From: Babesia bovis T2Bo
Taxonomy: Eukaryota > Apicomplexa > Aconoidasida > Piroplasmida > Babesiidae
Reading direction: 5' to 3'
Length of the DNA: 64,000 bases
Assembly: GCF_000165395.2 (NCBI RefSeq)
Contig: NW_026261571.1
Coordinates: 1,388,501 to 1,452,500, forward strand
A program made the position numbers and the translations under genes. A model generated the notes under the pieces. It did not search any database, was not told where the DNA came from, and saw nothing but the letters and a program-made list of their open reading frames with translations. Below, in pieces: positions 11,231-21,227 of the stretch (within the stretch, counting starts at the first letter, position 1; every line of letters begins with the position of its first letter).

Positions 11231-11920
11231 GTTTACATGTTTAAGTATAAGTATTGTAAAACTATATACCGAATACAATTCGGCAATATGCAACACATTT
11301 GCAACTAAAACGTCAAAATTGTTTGACGTACGCTATATTATACCAGCGAGCTCTAATATTTCAATGTATCTGGTATCACGGCTTTAAGTATCGATGTGTC
11401 TACCGGGTGCATAGAAGTGCGTTACACATATTTTGTACAGAGAAATAAAGTACTTCCATTGCCTCTGATAGAAAGAATAAAACGGCAAAGATATATTTTT
11501 TATCATGAAATAACAATTTGTCATTTTAACTGATATATTATAATATTAGACAGATGATGTCTACTCATCAATGGACAATTATAATAGCCCACAAATATCA
11601 TTTACTTTATATTCAATATGAAAAGTATGTATCATATATAACCATTAAAATGGTTAGTTGTGTGCAGAAGGTCAGTCAACAGATTACACACTATCATGCA
11701 CACTACAACAATGTGATATATTAAACCAGAATCTTCCTCTTTCAAATGAAATATTTTACGAATGCTTAGCCATAAAAAATGATATCATCATTTGGATGGT
11801 GTAATTCACGATGATAATTGGGTTTCATGAATGGTAGTACAGCGATTGTGTAAGTTGTCTTTTCTGCGCCAATATTGCCTCAACAAGTCTAATTTTGTGC
11901 CTGGTATACATGTATGCAAC

Positions 11921-11958
<38 letters not shown>

Positions 11959-12050
11959 CATATTATCAAGCACCTTTTACTTCATATAATTATAAAGTAA
12001 TTATATCATACAATTTGAGATAGCAATGAATATAATCTGTTGAGTGTTAT
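11231..12050. other. Gene-free AT-rich stretch
   Basis: Intergenic region between two minus-strand genes. Apart from the TA microsatellite at 11925-11955, nothing stands out; short frames are unsupported. Confidence 0.55.
11925..11955. repeat. TA dinucleotide microsatellite
   Basis: An uninterrupted run of about 15 TA repeats in the 3' flank of the PDAP1-like gene. Likely polymorphic. Confidence 0.95.
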
Positions 12051-12617
12051 CTACTGGTTTTCCTTCAGAGACATTTGTTCCATCTTACGTGCCAAAGCTG
12101 CCTCTCTTTGTTTACGAATTTCAGCGAGTCGTGCAAGATCAGCTTGTGCAGACTTTAATTTTCCTTGTGCCATTAGCGTCATTTTTTGCCTTTCAAAGTT
12201 TTGGCGTTGCAATTCTTCCCTTTCACGACGTGATAATTCTACGACACCCGTTTTCTCTATTGGTCTAGGATTACGATTTGGGTTGCATATTTCAAACTCG
12301 CTCGAAGAGCTCTGTAAAACAATTAATGAAATAATTAACAGTAAACTAACATCTTCTTCTTCGTCTTCTGAAGAAGAAGATGGCATAGTCTTCATCTGTA
12401 CTGATGTAATAAAATTGATATTACCCCTAACCTGTTTCTGGGTAGAGGTGTGACGTTCTGGCTGTTCTGGCTCATCTGAATCATTATCGGATGATTCCTC
12501 GTTAGAGTCCCTGCTATTCATTTCGGCGTTTCGTGCGATGATTTCGTCCTCCGTTGCAACATATCGCGATCTTCCTTTGGCGGTGTACTTCTTAGAACTT
12601 CCTCTTTTACGTTGCAT
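12051..12617 (-). CDS. PDAP1: PDAP1-like 28 kDa heat- and acid-stable phosphoprotein
   Basis: Homologue of PDAP1/HASPP28. Diagnostic C-terminal core: NPNRNPRP, ELSRREREELQRQNFE, then ADLARLAEIRKQREAA. The N-terminus is basic (RGSSKKYTAKGR), followed by an acidic Ser/Glu region. Two candidate introns of 36 nt (12396-12431) and 39 nt (12312-12350) are multiples of three without stops, so the gene reads as one frame. Removing both deletes two hydrophobic patches that do not fit the acidic region and leaves exons 12432-12617, 12351-12395 and 12051-12311, 163 residues. The start is ATG 12617. Function in the family is poorly defined (phosphoprotein, RNA-associated). Confidence 0.85.
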   Translation of the reverse strand: MQRKRGSSKKYTAKGRSRYVATEDEIIARNAEMNSRDSNEESSDNDSDEPEQPERHTSTQKQVRGNINFITSVQMKTMPSSSSEDEEEDVSLLLIISLIVLQSSSSEFEICNPNRNPRPIEKTGVVELSRREREELQRQNFERQKMTLMAQGKLKSAQADLARLAEIRKQREAALARKMEQMSLKENQ

Positions 12618-12859
12618 CTTCACCGTATCCAAAGTTTATTTAATAATGAATTTTAAATTAACTATTCTCAAAGACAACAAAAGCAAATAACGACTACTTT
12701 TGTTTTGGCAAATTATTTTACAACCACAGGCGCGTGTACTGCGTATAGCGACACACCTTTTATCCCGACAGCGGGCGGCGTAGCAATTTAATCTATATAA
12801 GTCTATTACGTAGTGTCGAACTCAAACTTCTTGTCGTATAGACATTGTTATTCGGCACT

Positions 12860-13579
12860 ATGGAGGGTATGTGGGAGCTCGATATAAGGAATGCAATATC
12901 TTTGATTAACTCTGCAAAAGACAGTGTCAATCAGTTTAAGGAGAAGATCGATGAAAATGAAAAGCTTACATATAACACCATAGTAAATGCGAAACTCGAT
13001 TCTTTACGGAAGGTATTTTTTTACGCTGCGTTTGAAAAACTTCGTAGACAATAAATAATCTCGAACTTACTCTTCGCGATATGGCGAACGGGTCAGTAAG
13101 TGAAAGTGAATTATTACCCAAAAGGAAACAATTTGAAGATATTAAACTATCGCATCAAGAATTGGAAAAGCAAATGAAGCAACCAGTTGGCATCCCTACT
13201 TCAACAATGCAACACGTTTGTTGACATATAGTTAGTTAATAATATAACACAGAGTATCCCACCTAGTGACTTGGAGAAAATGAATCAACATAGTTTGTAT
13301 GATTATCGTCAGTCTATGATGAGGGCACAGGAGGATGAACTAGAGTTATTGGACTCCACTGCAGGTGCTATTCACAACATAAGTACCCACATTCGGGATG
13401 AGGTGGATTACCATACAGGGTTATTAGTAGACCTGGAGAGTGCTATGGATACATCGCATACTCAGATTATGAGTAACCGTGCAAGGCTTGAGCAATTAGT
13501 AAATCGTACAAGTAAGCGTCGATTGATGCTCTATATTGTCGCCTTAACCGTATTACTGGTTTTGATACTTATACGATAA
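12860..13579 (+). CDS. Qc-type SNARE (syntaxin-6/Bet1-like), tail-anchored
   Basis: Three exons, 12860-13012, 13048-13215 and 13253-13579 (introns 35 and 37 nt), give 215 residues. The N-terminal helices (WELDIRNAISLINSAKDS) resemble the syntaxin-6 N-domain. A SNARE heptad region covers about residues 125-185 (ELELLDSTAGAIHNI, DEVDYHTGLLVDLESAMD). The protein ends in a hydrophobic anchor (LMLYIVALTVLLVLILIR), as in tail-anchored SNAREs. Aligning EVDYHTGLL with the Qc pattern E-V-x-x-Q-x-x-L-L puts His (codon 13412-13414) where the ionic-layer Gln is expected. The probable location is Golgi, endosome or ER, in membrane fusion; the exact subfamily is uncertain. Confidence 0.82.
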
Positions 13580-14077
13580 GTACTATAAAATACAATTTAA
13601 TATATCGCATTTAAAATATGAATTGGTGTGTACATCGTTTCGGTAGTGCATTAGGACATGTAGTGAATAAAACAAACATAACGTTACATTCTGATGTTTA
13701 TATCTAATATTAAATATAAAAACACACATAAAAATAACAAGAAATTTTAAATAATGTTATATGTGTGTTCTACATAGTGTGTTACCAGGAATCTTTTCAC
13801 TTCACCGTTATGATCTTCCTAAAATCACAATTTTAACACACATATATAACACATTTTTGTTACCATTTATATCATATAATCATATACGAAAATGAAATAG
13901 AATAGAAATAATGTGTGAAATCCACTTTAGTGGCCTGTATATTACCAATTATTCGTACAATGTGATATTATTCTCAGCCTTCTTCAATGAGATATCAAAA
14001 TAAGTTATATAAACATGTTCACTGAGCTGAAAAATTAAACAGTTGTTACTAAGTTTGGAGAATATCGAATACAAATC
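13580..14077. other. Gene-free AT-rich spacer
   Basis: Spacer between the Qc-SNARE and DHX37 genes on the same strand; presumably holds the SNARE 3' end and the helicase promoter. No distinct element seen. Confidence 0.55.
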
Positions 14078-17000
14078 ATGGAGGCAGATAATCCTGTGCT
14101 TAAAAAAGCAAAGCACAATGAAATCAAATCAAATATAGTGAAACGTGAGACTATTTATATACCTGTCCATATAGACCGTCAATTTGATGTAAATCTACAA
14201 AGGATTAAGTTACCAGCATGTATGATGGAGCAAGAGATTGTTGATGCAATACGGCATAATGATGTTGTTGTTGTAACGGGGGACACAGGTTGTGGTAAAT
14301 CTACGCAAGTACCGCAATTTCTATATGAAAATGGATTTTGCTTTGAAAATTATACCGTAGGCGTAACTCAAGTGAGAAGAGTGGCGTGTATAGCTCTATA
14401 TAGACAAGTATCCCTGGAGTTAAATTCAGACAATTTAGTGGGCTATCAATATCGATTCAATAAAGGTTATAACAGGAAATTATGTCGAATAAAATTTATG
14501 ACAGATGGCATTCTACTTCAAGAAATAAAGGAGGACATAATGTGTTCTAGATACAGTGTAATAATAATTGACGAAGCTCATGAGCGTAATCTCAATTGTG
14601 ATCTGTTGATTGGTATATTATCAAGGGTGGTTAAACTAAGACGTGAACGCTATGAATCGGGAGAATCAGACCTTCCGCCTCTAAAACTGGTTATAATGTC
14701 TGCCACCATTCGCGCCGAAGACTTTTTGAATTCCAAGGTTTTTGGCGGCGATGTTGCCCACTGTCACATTCCAACTGAGTTTAAAAGGAATACAATCCAC
14801 TTCTCTCGTAGATCTGTTTCCGATTATGTTATTGATGCATACGACAAAATACTTAAAATACACAGACGTTTGCCGCCTGGTAGTGTATTGGTTTTCTTAA
14901 CAGGCAAAGAGGAATTATTTCGATTGAAGAGGTTATTATCTCCATTAGAAAAAATTCGAAAGTGTGATGACCCATCATTGGAAAACCCGACAGAATTGCA
15001 AACTACTAACGAAGGCTCAGATGAACCTGCAGATGATGATCCTATCTTTGAACTTGATAGTGACAGCGATTCTGATGAAGAAACAACTAATGAAAGTAAC
15101 ACAGAGTTAGATACCACTATACCACATGTACCTTCCGAACAACTAGACGCCCAGAGTAAGGATACTGTGGATTCCATTACATCGTGTGCTGATAACAACG
15201 AAAATGCGATTGAGGAGTCACATAATAATCAATTGCCACATTTAATTGATGGTGATACTGTTATCGATGAGGCTAATGGAAATTGGGCTGAACCTATCTG
15301 TACATCATCTGATAATACTACTGATAGCGTCCCCCCTATTGACCAATTTACAACGATAAATGACACTACTGCTATAGATTCAGAGGATGATAATGACGAT
15401 ATTGCTGAAAAAGAATATAAGGTAGAGTTGGGTGTTTTAAGCAAGAGCTACAAGAGGTTATCTGATAATAAGTGGCATGGTGCAGGACGTGGCACTGGTC
15501 GTTTAAAGGTCATTGTTATGCACGCTTCTCAAACCATGGATACACAAATGGCGGCATTTGAGCTTCCAACTGATGCTGAGCGTGTTGTTATATTATCAAC
15601 CAATGTTGCCGAAACTGCACTTACTTTACCCAATATACGTTATGTAGTTGACAGTGGTAAGGAGAAACGACGTTTGGATGACATTCAGCGCGGATTATCT
15701 CGTTTTGTCATATGCGATATTAGCAAAGCATCAGCGAATCAGCGGTCGGGTAGGGCTGGTCGAGTGGGTAAAGGTCATTGCTACCGTCAATACACTAGCA
15801 GTGTCTTCGATACGTTGTTTGATGAGAATTCACCAACGGAGATTTCAAATTGCAATCTTGAGTCCACCATATTGCTATTATGTACCATGGGTATAGAAAA
15901 TCCATATGATTTCCGTTTTCTAACGCCTCCCCCATTTGATAATATTCGCTCTGCTATGACGGTACTTGCCGTTTTAGGTGCTATAGAAGTTCCAACTATG
16001 CGAGTGGTTGACCGGTACAGTCTACATAACGAGATAACTACGAATCCATTCAAGATACCTGCGTCATATCCATATAAATCATCATACGAAGTTTTGAAAG
16101 ATCTGCGTGTTGCGCGCATTACTCAGCTTGGCCATTATTTATCAGTTCTTCCTATTAATCCACGTTATGGGAAAATGGTATATGTTATACTTTCTAAGAA
16201 CCCTACATCTTCAGCGATGCATTGTGCCCTTTGTGTTATTTCATGTCTATCATTTGGTGCTGGCAATTTAGTATGCCCACAATTACCTCATGATATACAA
16301 CAGAGAAAGCCGTTACCGTCACTGCGTAGTGATATTGAACTATTCGTATGGATTTGTTGTCGTTACACTATGATATCTGGGAAACAACAACGTAGTGAGT
16401 ACTGCAAGTCATATGGCATCAACGAACGCCTTTTATGCGAGGTTTTACAACAAGCTGAGCAATTATACAGGGTTACTGGGTCATTACTAGGTGATCGTTT
16501 CAACATTAATATAGATTGGAATAAACCATTGGAGACCCCGGATCGTGCAACTAAACTTATGATAGAGGCAGCTATTGTTGAATGTATGGTTGACAAAATT
16601 GCTGTGCAGGTACAGTGTTTATCTGGTGAAGGAAGTGACCATGCACAAAATGCCTATAGAACAGCTTCTATACTTGCCTCCCTAAAGGATGCTTTTCTTC
16701 CGCGACCATATTCACGCCATAAACCTGAATGTGTCGTATTCGGCGGCCTTATTGGTGACGAAAAACTTAAACTACAGGATGTACTTCCTACGGATGCACC
16801 CACTCTTTGTACACTAAAGTCTCCACTAATTTTTGCCAACGTTATCGAGACAAAACCTGCTCCAAGATACAACCCGGTTAGTGATATTGTGGAGGCCTTT
16901 TGTCAAAAAATATACGCTCCATTGAACTATTCCTTGGGTGTATCTCGGGCTACATTAAACCTGGAGCATCCGTTGGCCACACGAGTGTTTGCTCAACAAT

Positions 17001-17275
17001 TTTGCTTTGGATGTATATTCACCGTTTTGTCACGGTATAATCAGTTATTAGAGGTAAATTCAAATGACTTTTTATTGCCTACTAAGGCATCCGAACCTTT
17101 AGGTGTGTTGTTAACGACTCTACGTCGTTTTGCAATTAGTACTAGAGAACGATTCGTCAAAAAGCATCGCAAAGATCCAACATTTCTCATGAATGAGTAT
17201 AGAAATTTACTTCGCAAGAGCACATTTGACGTTCATGAATTTGAGGAGCTTTATCATTCACTGTCGCGCGACTAG
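14078..17275 (+). CDS. DHX37: DHX37/Dhr1-type DEAH-box RNA helicase
   Basis: Single-exon protein of 1065 residues, nucleolar helicase for U3 snoRNP release in small-subunit ribosome biogenesis (family function of Dhr1/DHX37). Walker A GDTGCGKST is at ~68-77, motif Ib-like FMTDGILLQE, DEAH in IIDEAHERNL at ~164, SAT in VIMSATIRAEDF, STNVAETALTLP and QRSGRAGRVGKGHCYR. Helicase-associated and OB-fold-like regions follow (ARITQLGHYLSVLPINPRYG). Between VLVFLTGKEEL and VIVMHASQT there is an acidic Asp/Ser/Thr-rich insert of about 170 residues; members of this family often carry an insertion there. The start ATG lies in a good context. Confidence 0.93.
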   Translation: MEADNPVLKKAKHNEIKSNIVKRETIYIPVHIDRQFDVNLQRIKLPACMMEQEIVDAIRHNDVVVVTGDTGCGKSTQVPQFLYENGFCFENYTVGVTQVRRVACIALYRQVSLELNSDNLVGYQYRFNKGYNRKLCRIKFMTDGILLQEIKEDIMCSRYSVIIIDEAHERNLNCDLLIGILSRVVKLRRERYESGESDLPPLKLVIMSATIRAEDFLNSKVFGGDVAHCHIPTEFKRNTIHFSRRSVSDYVIDAYDKILKIHRRLPPGSVLVFLTGKEELFRLKRLLSPLEKIRKCDDPSLENPTELQTTNEGSDEPADDDPIFELDSDSDSDEETTNESNTELDTTIPHVPSEQLDAQSKDTVDSITSCADNNENAIEESHNNQLPHLIDGDTVIDEANGNWAEPICTSSDNTTDSVPPIDQFTTINDTTAIDSEDDNDDIAEKEYKVELGVLSKSYKRLSDNKWHGAGRGTGRLKVIVMHASQTMDTQMAAFELPTDAERVVILSTNVAETALTLPNIRYVVDSGKEKRRLDDIQRGLSRFVICDISKASANQRSGRAGRVGKGHCYRQYTSSVFDTLFDENSPTEISNCNLESTILLLCTMGIENPYDFRFLTPPPFDNIRSAMTVLAVLGAIEVPTMRVVDRYSLHNEITTNPFKIPASYPYKSSYEVLKDLRVARITQLGHYLSVLPINPRYGKMVYVILSKNPTSSAMHCALCVISCLSFGAGNLVCPQLPHDIQQRKPLPSLRSDIELFVWICCRYTMISGKQQRSEYCKSYGINERLLCEVLQQAEQLYRVTGSLLGDRFNINIDWNKPLETPDRATKLMIEAAIVECMVDKIAVQVQCLSGEGSDHAQNAYRTASILASLKDAFLPRPYSRHKPECVVFGGLIGDEKLKLQDVLPTDAPTLCTLKSPLIFANVIETKPAPRYNPVSDIVEAFCQKIYAPLNYSLGVSRATLNLEHPLATRVFAQQFCFGCIFTVLSRYNQLLEVNSNDFLLPTKASEPLGVLLTTLRRFAISTRERFVKKHRKDPTFLMNEYRNLLRKSTFDVHEFEELYHSLSRD

Positions 17276-17528
17276 GGGTGTGTCGTTTAATAATATCGGT
17301 TTAGACAAACACTATATTAGCAGTATTTCTGAATCGTCGTAGATCATTTTTTCTATTTCATCTAATTTTATATTTATAATCGGCACATGATTGTGTTGTT
17401 AATTAGTTGTATTAAAGTGTTGAGTTAAATGGACTAGGTGAGGAATTGGTTTTCCCTACTGCACTCCGCGAGAGTTGCATATTTACGCCTTGGAATAATA
17501 TTATAATCTTCGTTTATGATTATACGTA

Positions 17529-18454
17529 ATGGAAACTTTTGACGTCGCGGGAGCTAATAGCCCGGAGGGTAGCCTTGGCGATCGGCTTCGATCAAGAAAC
17601 CGCTACTTTCAGAGTGTAACCGAGTTTTTTATTGGCCTTGATTCATATACTACTAGGCGATATGGTTCATATACACCAGACAGTGATGTAGTGATGGACT
17701 TTGTTGTTCATCGTCCAGTACGGGTTTCAAACTTTGTCAGGGCAGCTCTTTTTATTGGTATTGTAATGAACATTTTCCTTTGTTTCCCCGATGTGGTTGT
17801 TATGCTTGTTCATAAAACAGTTGTTACAGAATTCGACCCTATCGTATTGTGGTATGTTTATATATTTAATAAATAGCATGGTTCAGGTGGCTTACAGTAA
17901 ACAAATCCCTGCAATGCATTCAGCTTCCTATTAGGATGTTCCTTGTATATCTACTGTATCAATTGAAAGATAGTACTAACCAAGAGATTATCTATTGCAT
18001 GGCTGTGATTACTACATCGCGCTTGTGGAGTTGGAGTAAACGTTTAACGTTGGCTCACTTCTTTTGTTATGTTATAGGTTTTGTGGCTTCTCGTTATGCT
18101 ATGATAATGCACAAGGCGTTCTTCACCAGGATATTAATGTACGTATTTTCCATGATGTCTTTACGAATGGCATTAACGTTTTTACTGTTTTATTATTCCT
18201 TTCCTCCATCGCAGATGCGCAGACCAAACAAGCCACGGCCCAAGGTAGACACATCGAAGATTCCTTTGTTGCGTTTTGGAGACTTAGACGAGCCGAAATA
18301 TACCATGTGTGGCATTTGTTTGGACGATTTTGAAGAAGAGACGGAAGTGCGCATGTTAAAATGTAGTCACGGATATCATGACATGTGTATTGAGAAATGG
18401 TTTAACCGTAGCAATGCATGTCCGTTGTGCCTGGCAGTAGTGACCGACGAATAA
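17529..18454 (+). CDS. Multi-pass membrane RING-H2 E3 ubiquitin ligase
   Basis: Two exons, 17529-17851 and 17887-18454 (35-nt intron), join in frame to 296 residues. About four hydrophobic segments lie between residues 70 and 225 (FVRAALFIGIVMNIFLCF, LAHFFCYVIGFVASRYAM and others). The C-terminus carries a RING-H2 finger: CGICLDDF, then CSHGYHDMCIEKWF and CPLC, with the His-His pair of the H2 class. It resembles ER or Golgi membrane RING ligases (RNF13/RNF149-type fingers), presumably with the RING in the cytosol. The substrate is unknown. Confidence 0.86.
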
Positions 18455-19045
18455 ATTGCTCACAATTTTTGATTTGAGACATCTGATCCAAAGTATCATG
18501 GTTCTCTATCACTAATCTAAAGCCCAGTTCTATATTAAACTGGCTTAAAACCAGCAGGTTATAGCTTGTTACACGGAGCAAGCTTCTAGACAATACACAT
18601 CAGCACTAGGCCTGTTGACTTAAAATAATTAAGGTGTTATACACAACAAGTTACGTAGTAAAGTATACTTATAGAACGTTCGCTATGTTTCGACATACTA
18701 TAGGAATAACACGGTTTTCAAATAACGTATATAAATAACGTAAAACATCAAAGAAGCCAGGAGTAGAATTGTACCCAAAGAGTGCAGAACAATCAAATAA
18801 ATTATTCAATGAATAGAACACATTACAAAACACAATATCACACCAATGGTATTTATCAAAATGTGAATATGTATCATATATTGGTATTCAACTCATAGAA
18901 CTGTTTGGTTAACTCATGTGCCTAGGTAATTTAAAGAATATTATGAAATATTGAATATACTGGTTATATAAGCCAAGGGGAGATTAATATTAAAAAAAGT
19001 GATAATGAACTTAATAAAGGAAATAATAGATATAGAATTAATAAG
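18455..19045. other. Gene-free stretch
   Basis: AT-rich sequence between the RING gene and tRNA-Cys. No exon or hairpin of note. Confidence 0.55.
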
Positions 19046-19117
19046 AGGACGCACACGGATTTGAACCATGGACCTGCCGATCTGCAGTCGGCTGCTCTAC
19101 CGCTGAGCTATACGTCC
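19046..19117 (-). tRNA. tRNA-Cys (GCA)
   Basis: The minus strand folds as a complete cloverleaf of about 72 nt: acceptor arms GGACGTA/TGCGTCC, D-loop AGCTCAGCGGTAGAGC, anticodon stem GCCGA/TCGGC around CTGCAGA with anticodon GCA, and T-arm GGTTCAAATCC. No intron, and CCA is not encoded, as is normal for a eukaryotic nuclear tRNA. Internal A and B boxes are present for Pol III. Confidence 0.96.
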
Positions 19118-19930
19118 GCGTTAACAAGCCCGTATGTAACGTCGATAACATACATTATCATTATTATTTAAGGTTACATGAAGATATCATTACAGATAAT
19201 ACACATAAATTAGACGAAACATATACTATAATGTCAACATCCATGTGTATGTATAATTGTAAAATCAACGTATTGCATGAATCCTATTGTGTTTAACATT
19301 TGATATCTTTTTTCTATCACAAAAAACGTTTCTGTTTCACGTGCGAAATGAAATCTCCAATAGCATTCCATTGAAGTACTATTTTCATTGTCTATGCGAA
19401 AAATGTCGGTTTTTATCATTCCTTAAACGACCAAAAAAATTTGTTTAGGCATGTTAATATGCGTAAAAGTCATAATATTGTTACAAGTAGTATTATATCA
19501 TGGCTGACATTGACTTGATAGATGTGGTATATATTCAATGAATGACATGTTATGAAATCCTAATACAAAAATTTTATCATTCCATTATATTAAAAGATTC
19601 CTTATATATGCAACGCCGCGGTTATATTACAAGCTGTCTCATTTACACATTTTAAATTAAATGATTTATACATAAATCCATATCTGTAAAAATTTATACG
19701 TTTTATATACTAATATATTCTACACATTTTTGAGAAATAGTACTAATAAGTTATTTGGACGGCGTTATTACATAATTTAATTCAGTGGATATTTTAATGA
19801 TATCATTGAGTTATTGAATCTGGTCTAATAAGTGCCACATTGCGTATTTTTTGACTTTTGTGTTTGATAATTTTATGGAATGAATTCTTTACACGTAAGC
19901 AGATATCTTCAGTTAAATTAATATATCAAT
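19118..19930. other. Gene-free AT-rich stretch
   Basis: Upstream region of both tRNA-Cys (minus) and PTPA (plus). No other element supported. Confidence 0.55.
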
Positions 19931-20999
19931 ATGACATCACCTGTTTATCCTTCGTTGGACACTAGTTCATTGCTAAAACAAACTGATGTGCCTGATTTCG
20001 TTAAGAAACTGAATCACGCTGCAATGGACAAACCAATTCCATCAGATTCATCTGGCATTACCAATGCTTTAGACAACATGTTACACAAAATCACTGACTT
20101 AACTAATGAATATGATCCAAAAGAATACAAGGATTGCCGTTACGGCAACAAAGGCCACACTGCTTGGGTTAAAGCATTGGAAGAGGTTTGATTATATTTT
20201 TTGTTGATATTGTTTTACAGAGATGGAATTATATCGCAAGTAACTTAGAAGCAGATTCTATGGATATATCGCAAGAAAATGCGGATCTCATTCGCAAGTA
20301 TTTTCTACGTTCTTTTGGGAACCCTGTAAGGATTGACTATGGTACAGGTAACTTAATAGATAGTTCTATTCGTTTTTTTCTCGTATAATTCTATATGTAT
20401 AACCAAAATCATATTGTTTTCAGGACATGAAATGCAATTTATATTATTTCTTAAAGTACTTTACGATTGTGGTATCATAAAGGATGCTGACCTCTCCGGG
20501 GTTGCGTTAAATGTGATGTCCAGGTTAGTGTTCTTTATAATCCTATATATTCTATAGTTATTTCAAGTTAATACAGCACTTGATTGACAGATACAATCTC
20601 GAACCAGCTGGTAGCAAAGGTGTTTGGGGACTAGACCACTTTCAGTTTATGCCATTCCTGCTTGGTTCTGCACAGTTGGTGTCCAGCACATCGATACACC
20701 CATCCGAGGTAGATATCACATATGCGCTTATATATTTCAAAGGTAATAGAGGGCGACTACATGATGGATCATACGGATGAATATATCTTTTTGCAGACGT
20801 TGTCTTACATTAAGCAGGTATGTAACCTACTCAACAATTAAACGTTCCATAGAAGATCAAGCGTGTTTCCTTAGATATTGCAGCTCCAATGTTGTATGAA
20901 ATTTGTATGACCTGCAGTTGGCACAAGATCAATCAGGGTTTGATGGAGATGTACATCAACGACATTGCACATTTGATACGTATAGGCAACAATTGTTAA
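19931..20999 (+). CDS. PTPA: PTPA: PP2A phosphatase activator (prolyl isomerase), 3' end uncertain
   Basis: Homologue of PTPA/Rrd, which activates protein phosphatase 2A. Exons: 19931-20185, 20221-20347, 20424-20523, 20591-20708, 20743-20817 and 20853 onward (introns 35, 76, 67, 34 and 35 nt), all frame-consistent. Family signatures: [41 protein letters not shown], and [13 protein letters not shown]. The last exon runs to a TAA at 20997-20999, which gives 272 residues but lacks the expected HFKFGS-like ending. A frame encoding SHYFGSWMSII appears at ~21196 and could be the true last exon after another intron; that frame overlaps the first PPIP5K exon. Gene identity is firm, the 3' end is not. 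Confidence 0.85.
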
Positions 21000-21227
21000 A
21001 TTATATATTATTGAATATCTACGACTTAATTTTAGTGCATATGTTGTATCGATTAATTGGACTATAGCGTAATGTTGACTGATACATGTTATAAGATGTG
21101 TAGACACGTAGATTGCATATGGAATCCTTGAATATACGACATGACTTCTAAAGGAGACCATGTATAAACGATTTGATTAAGTGGTTTCTTCTAAGTCACT
21201 ATTTTGGTTCATGGATGTCCATTATTC

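Noticed and set aside
14824..15444. Long Ser-rich minus-strand frames opposite DHX37
   Set aside because: Antisense shadows of the acidic Asp/Glu/Ser repeats in the helicase insert.
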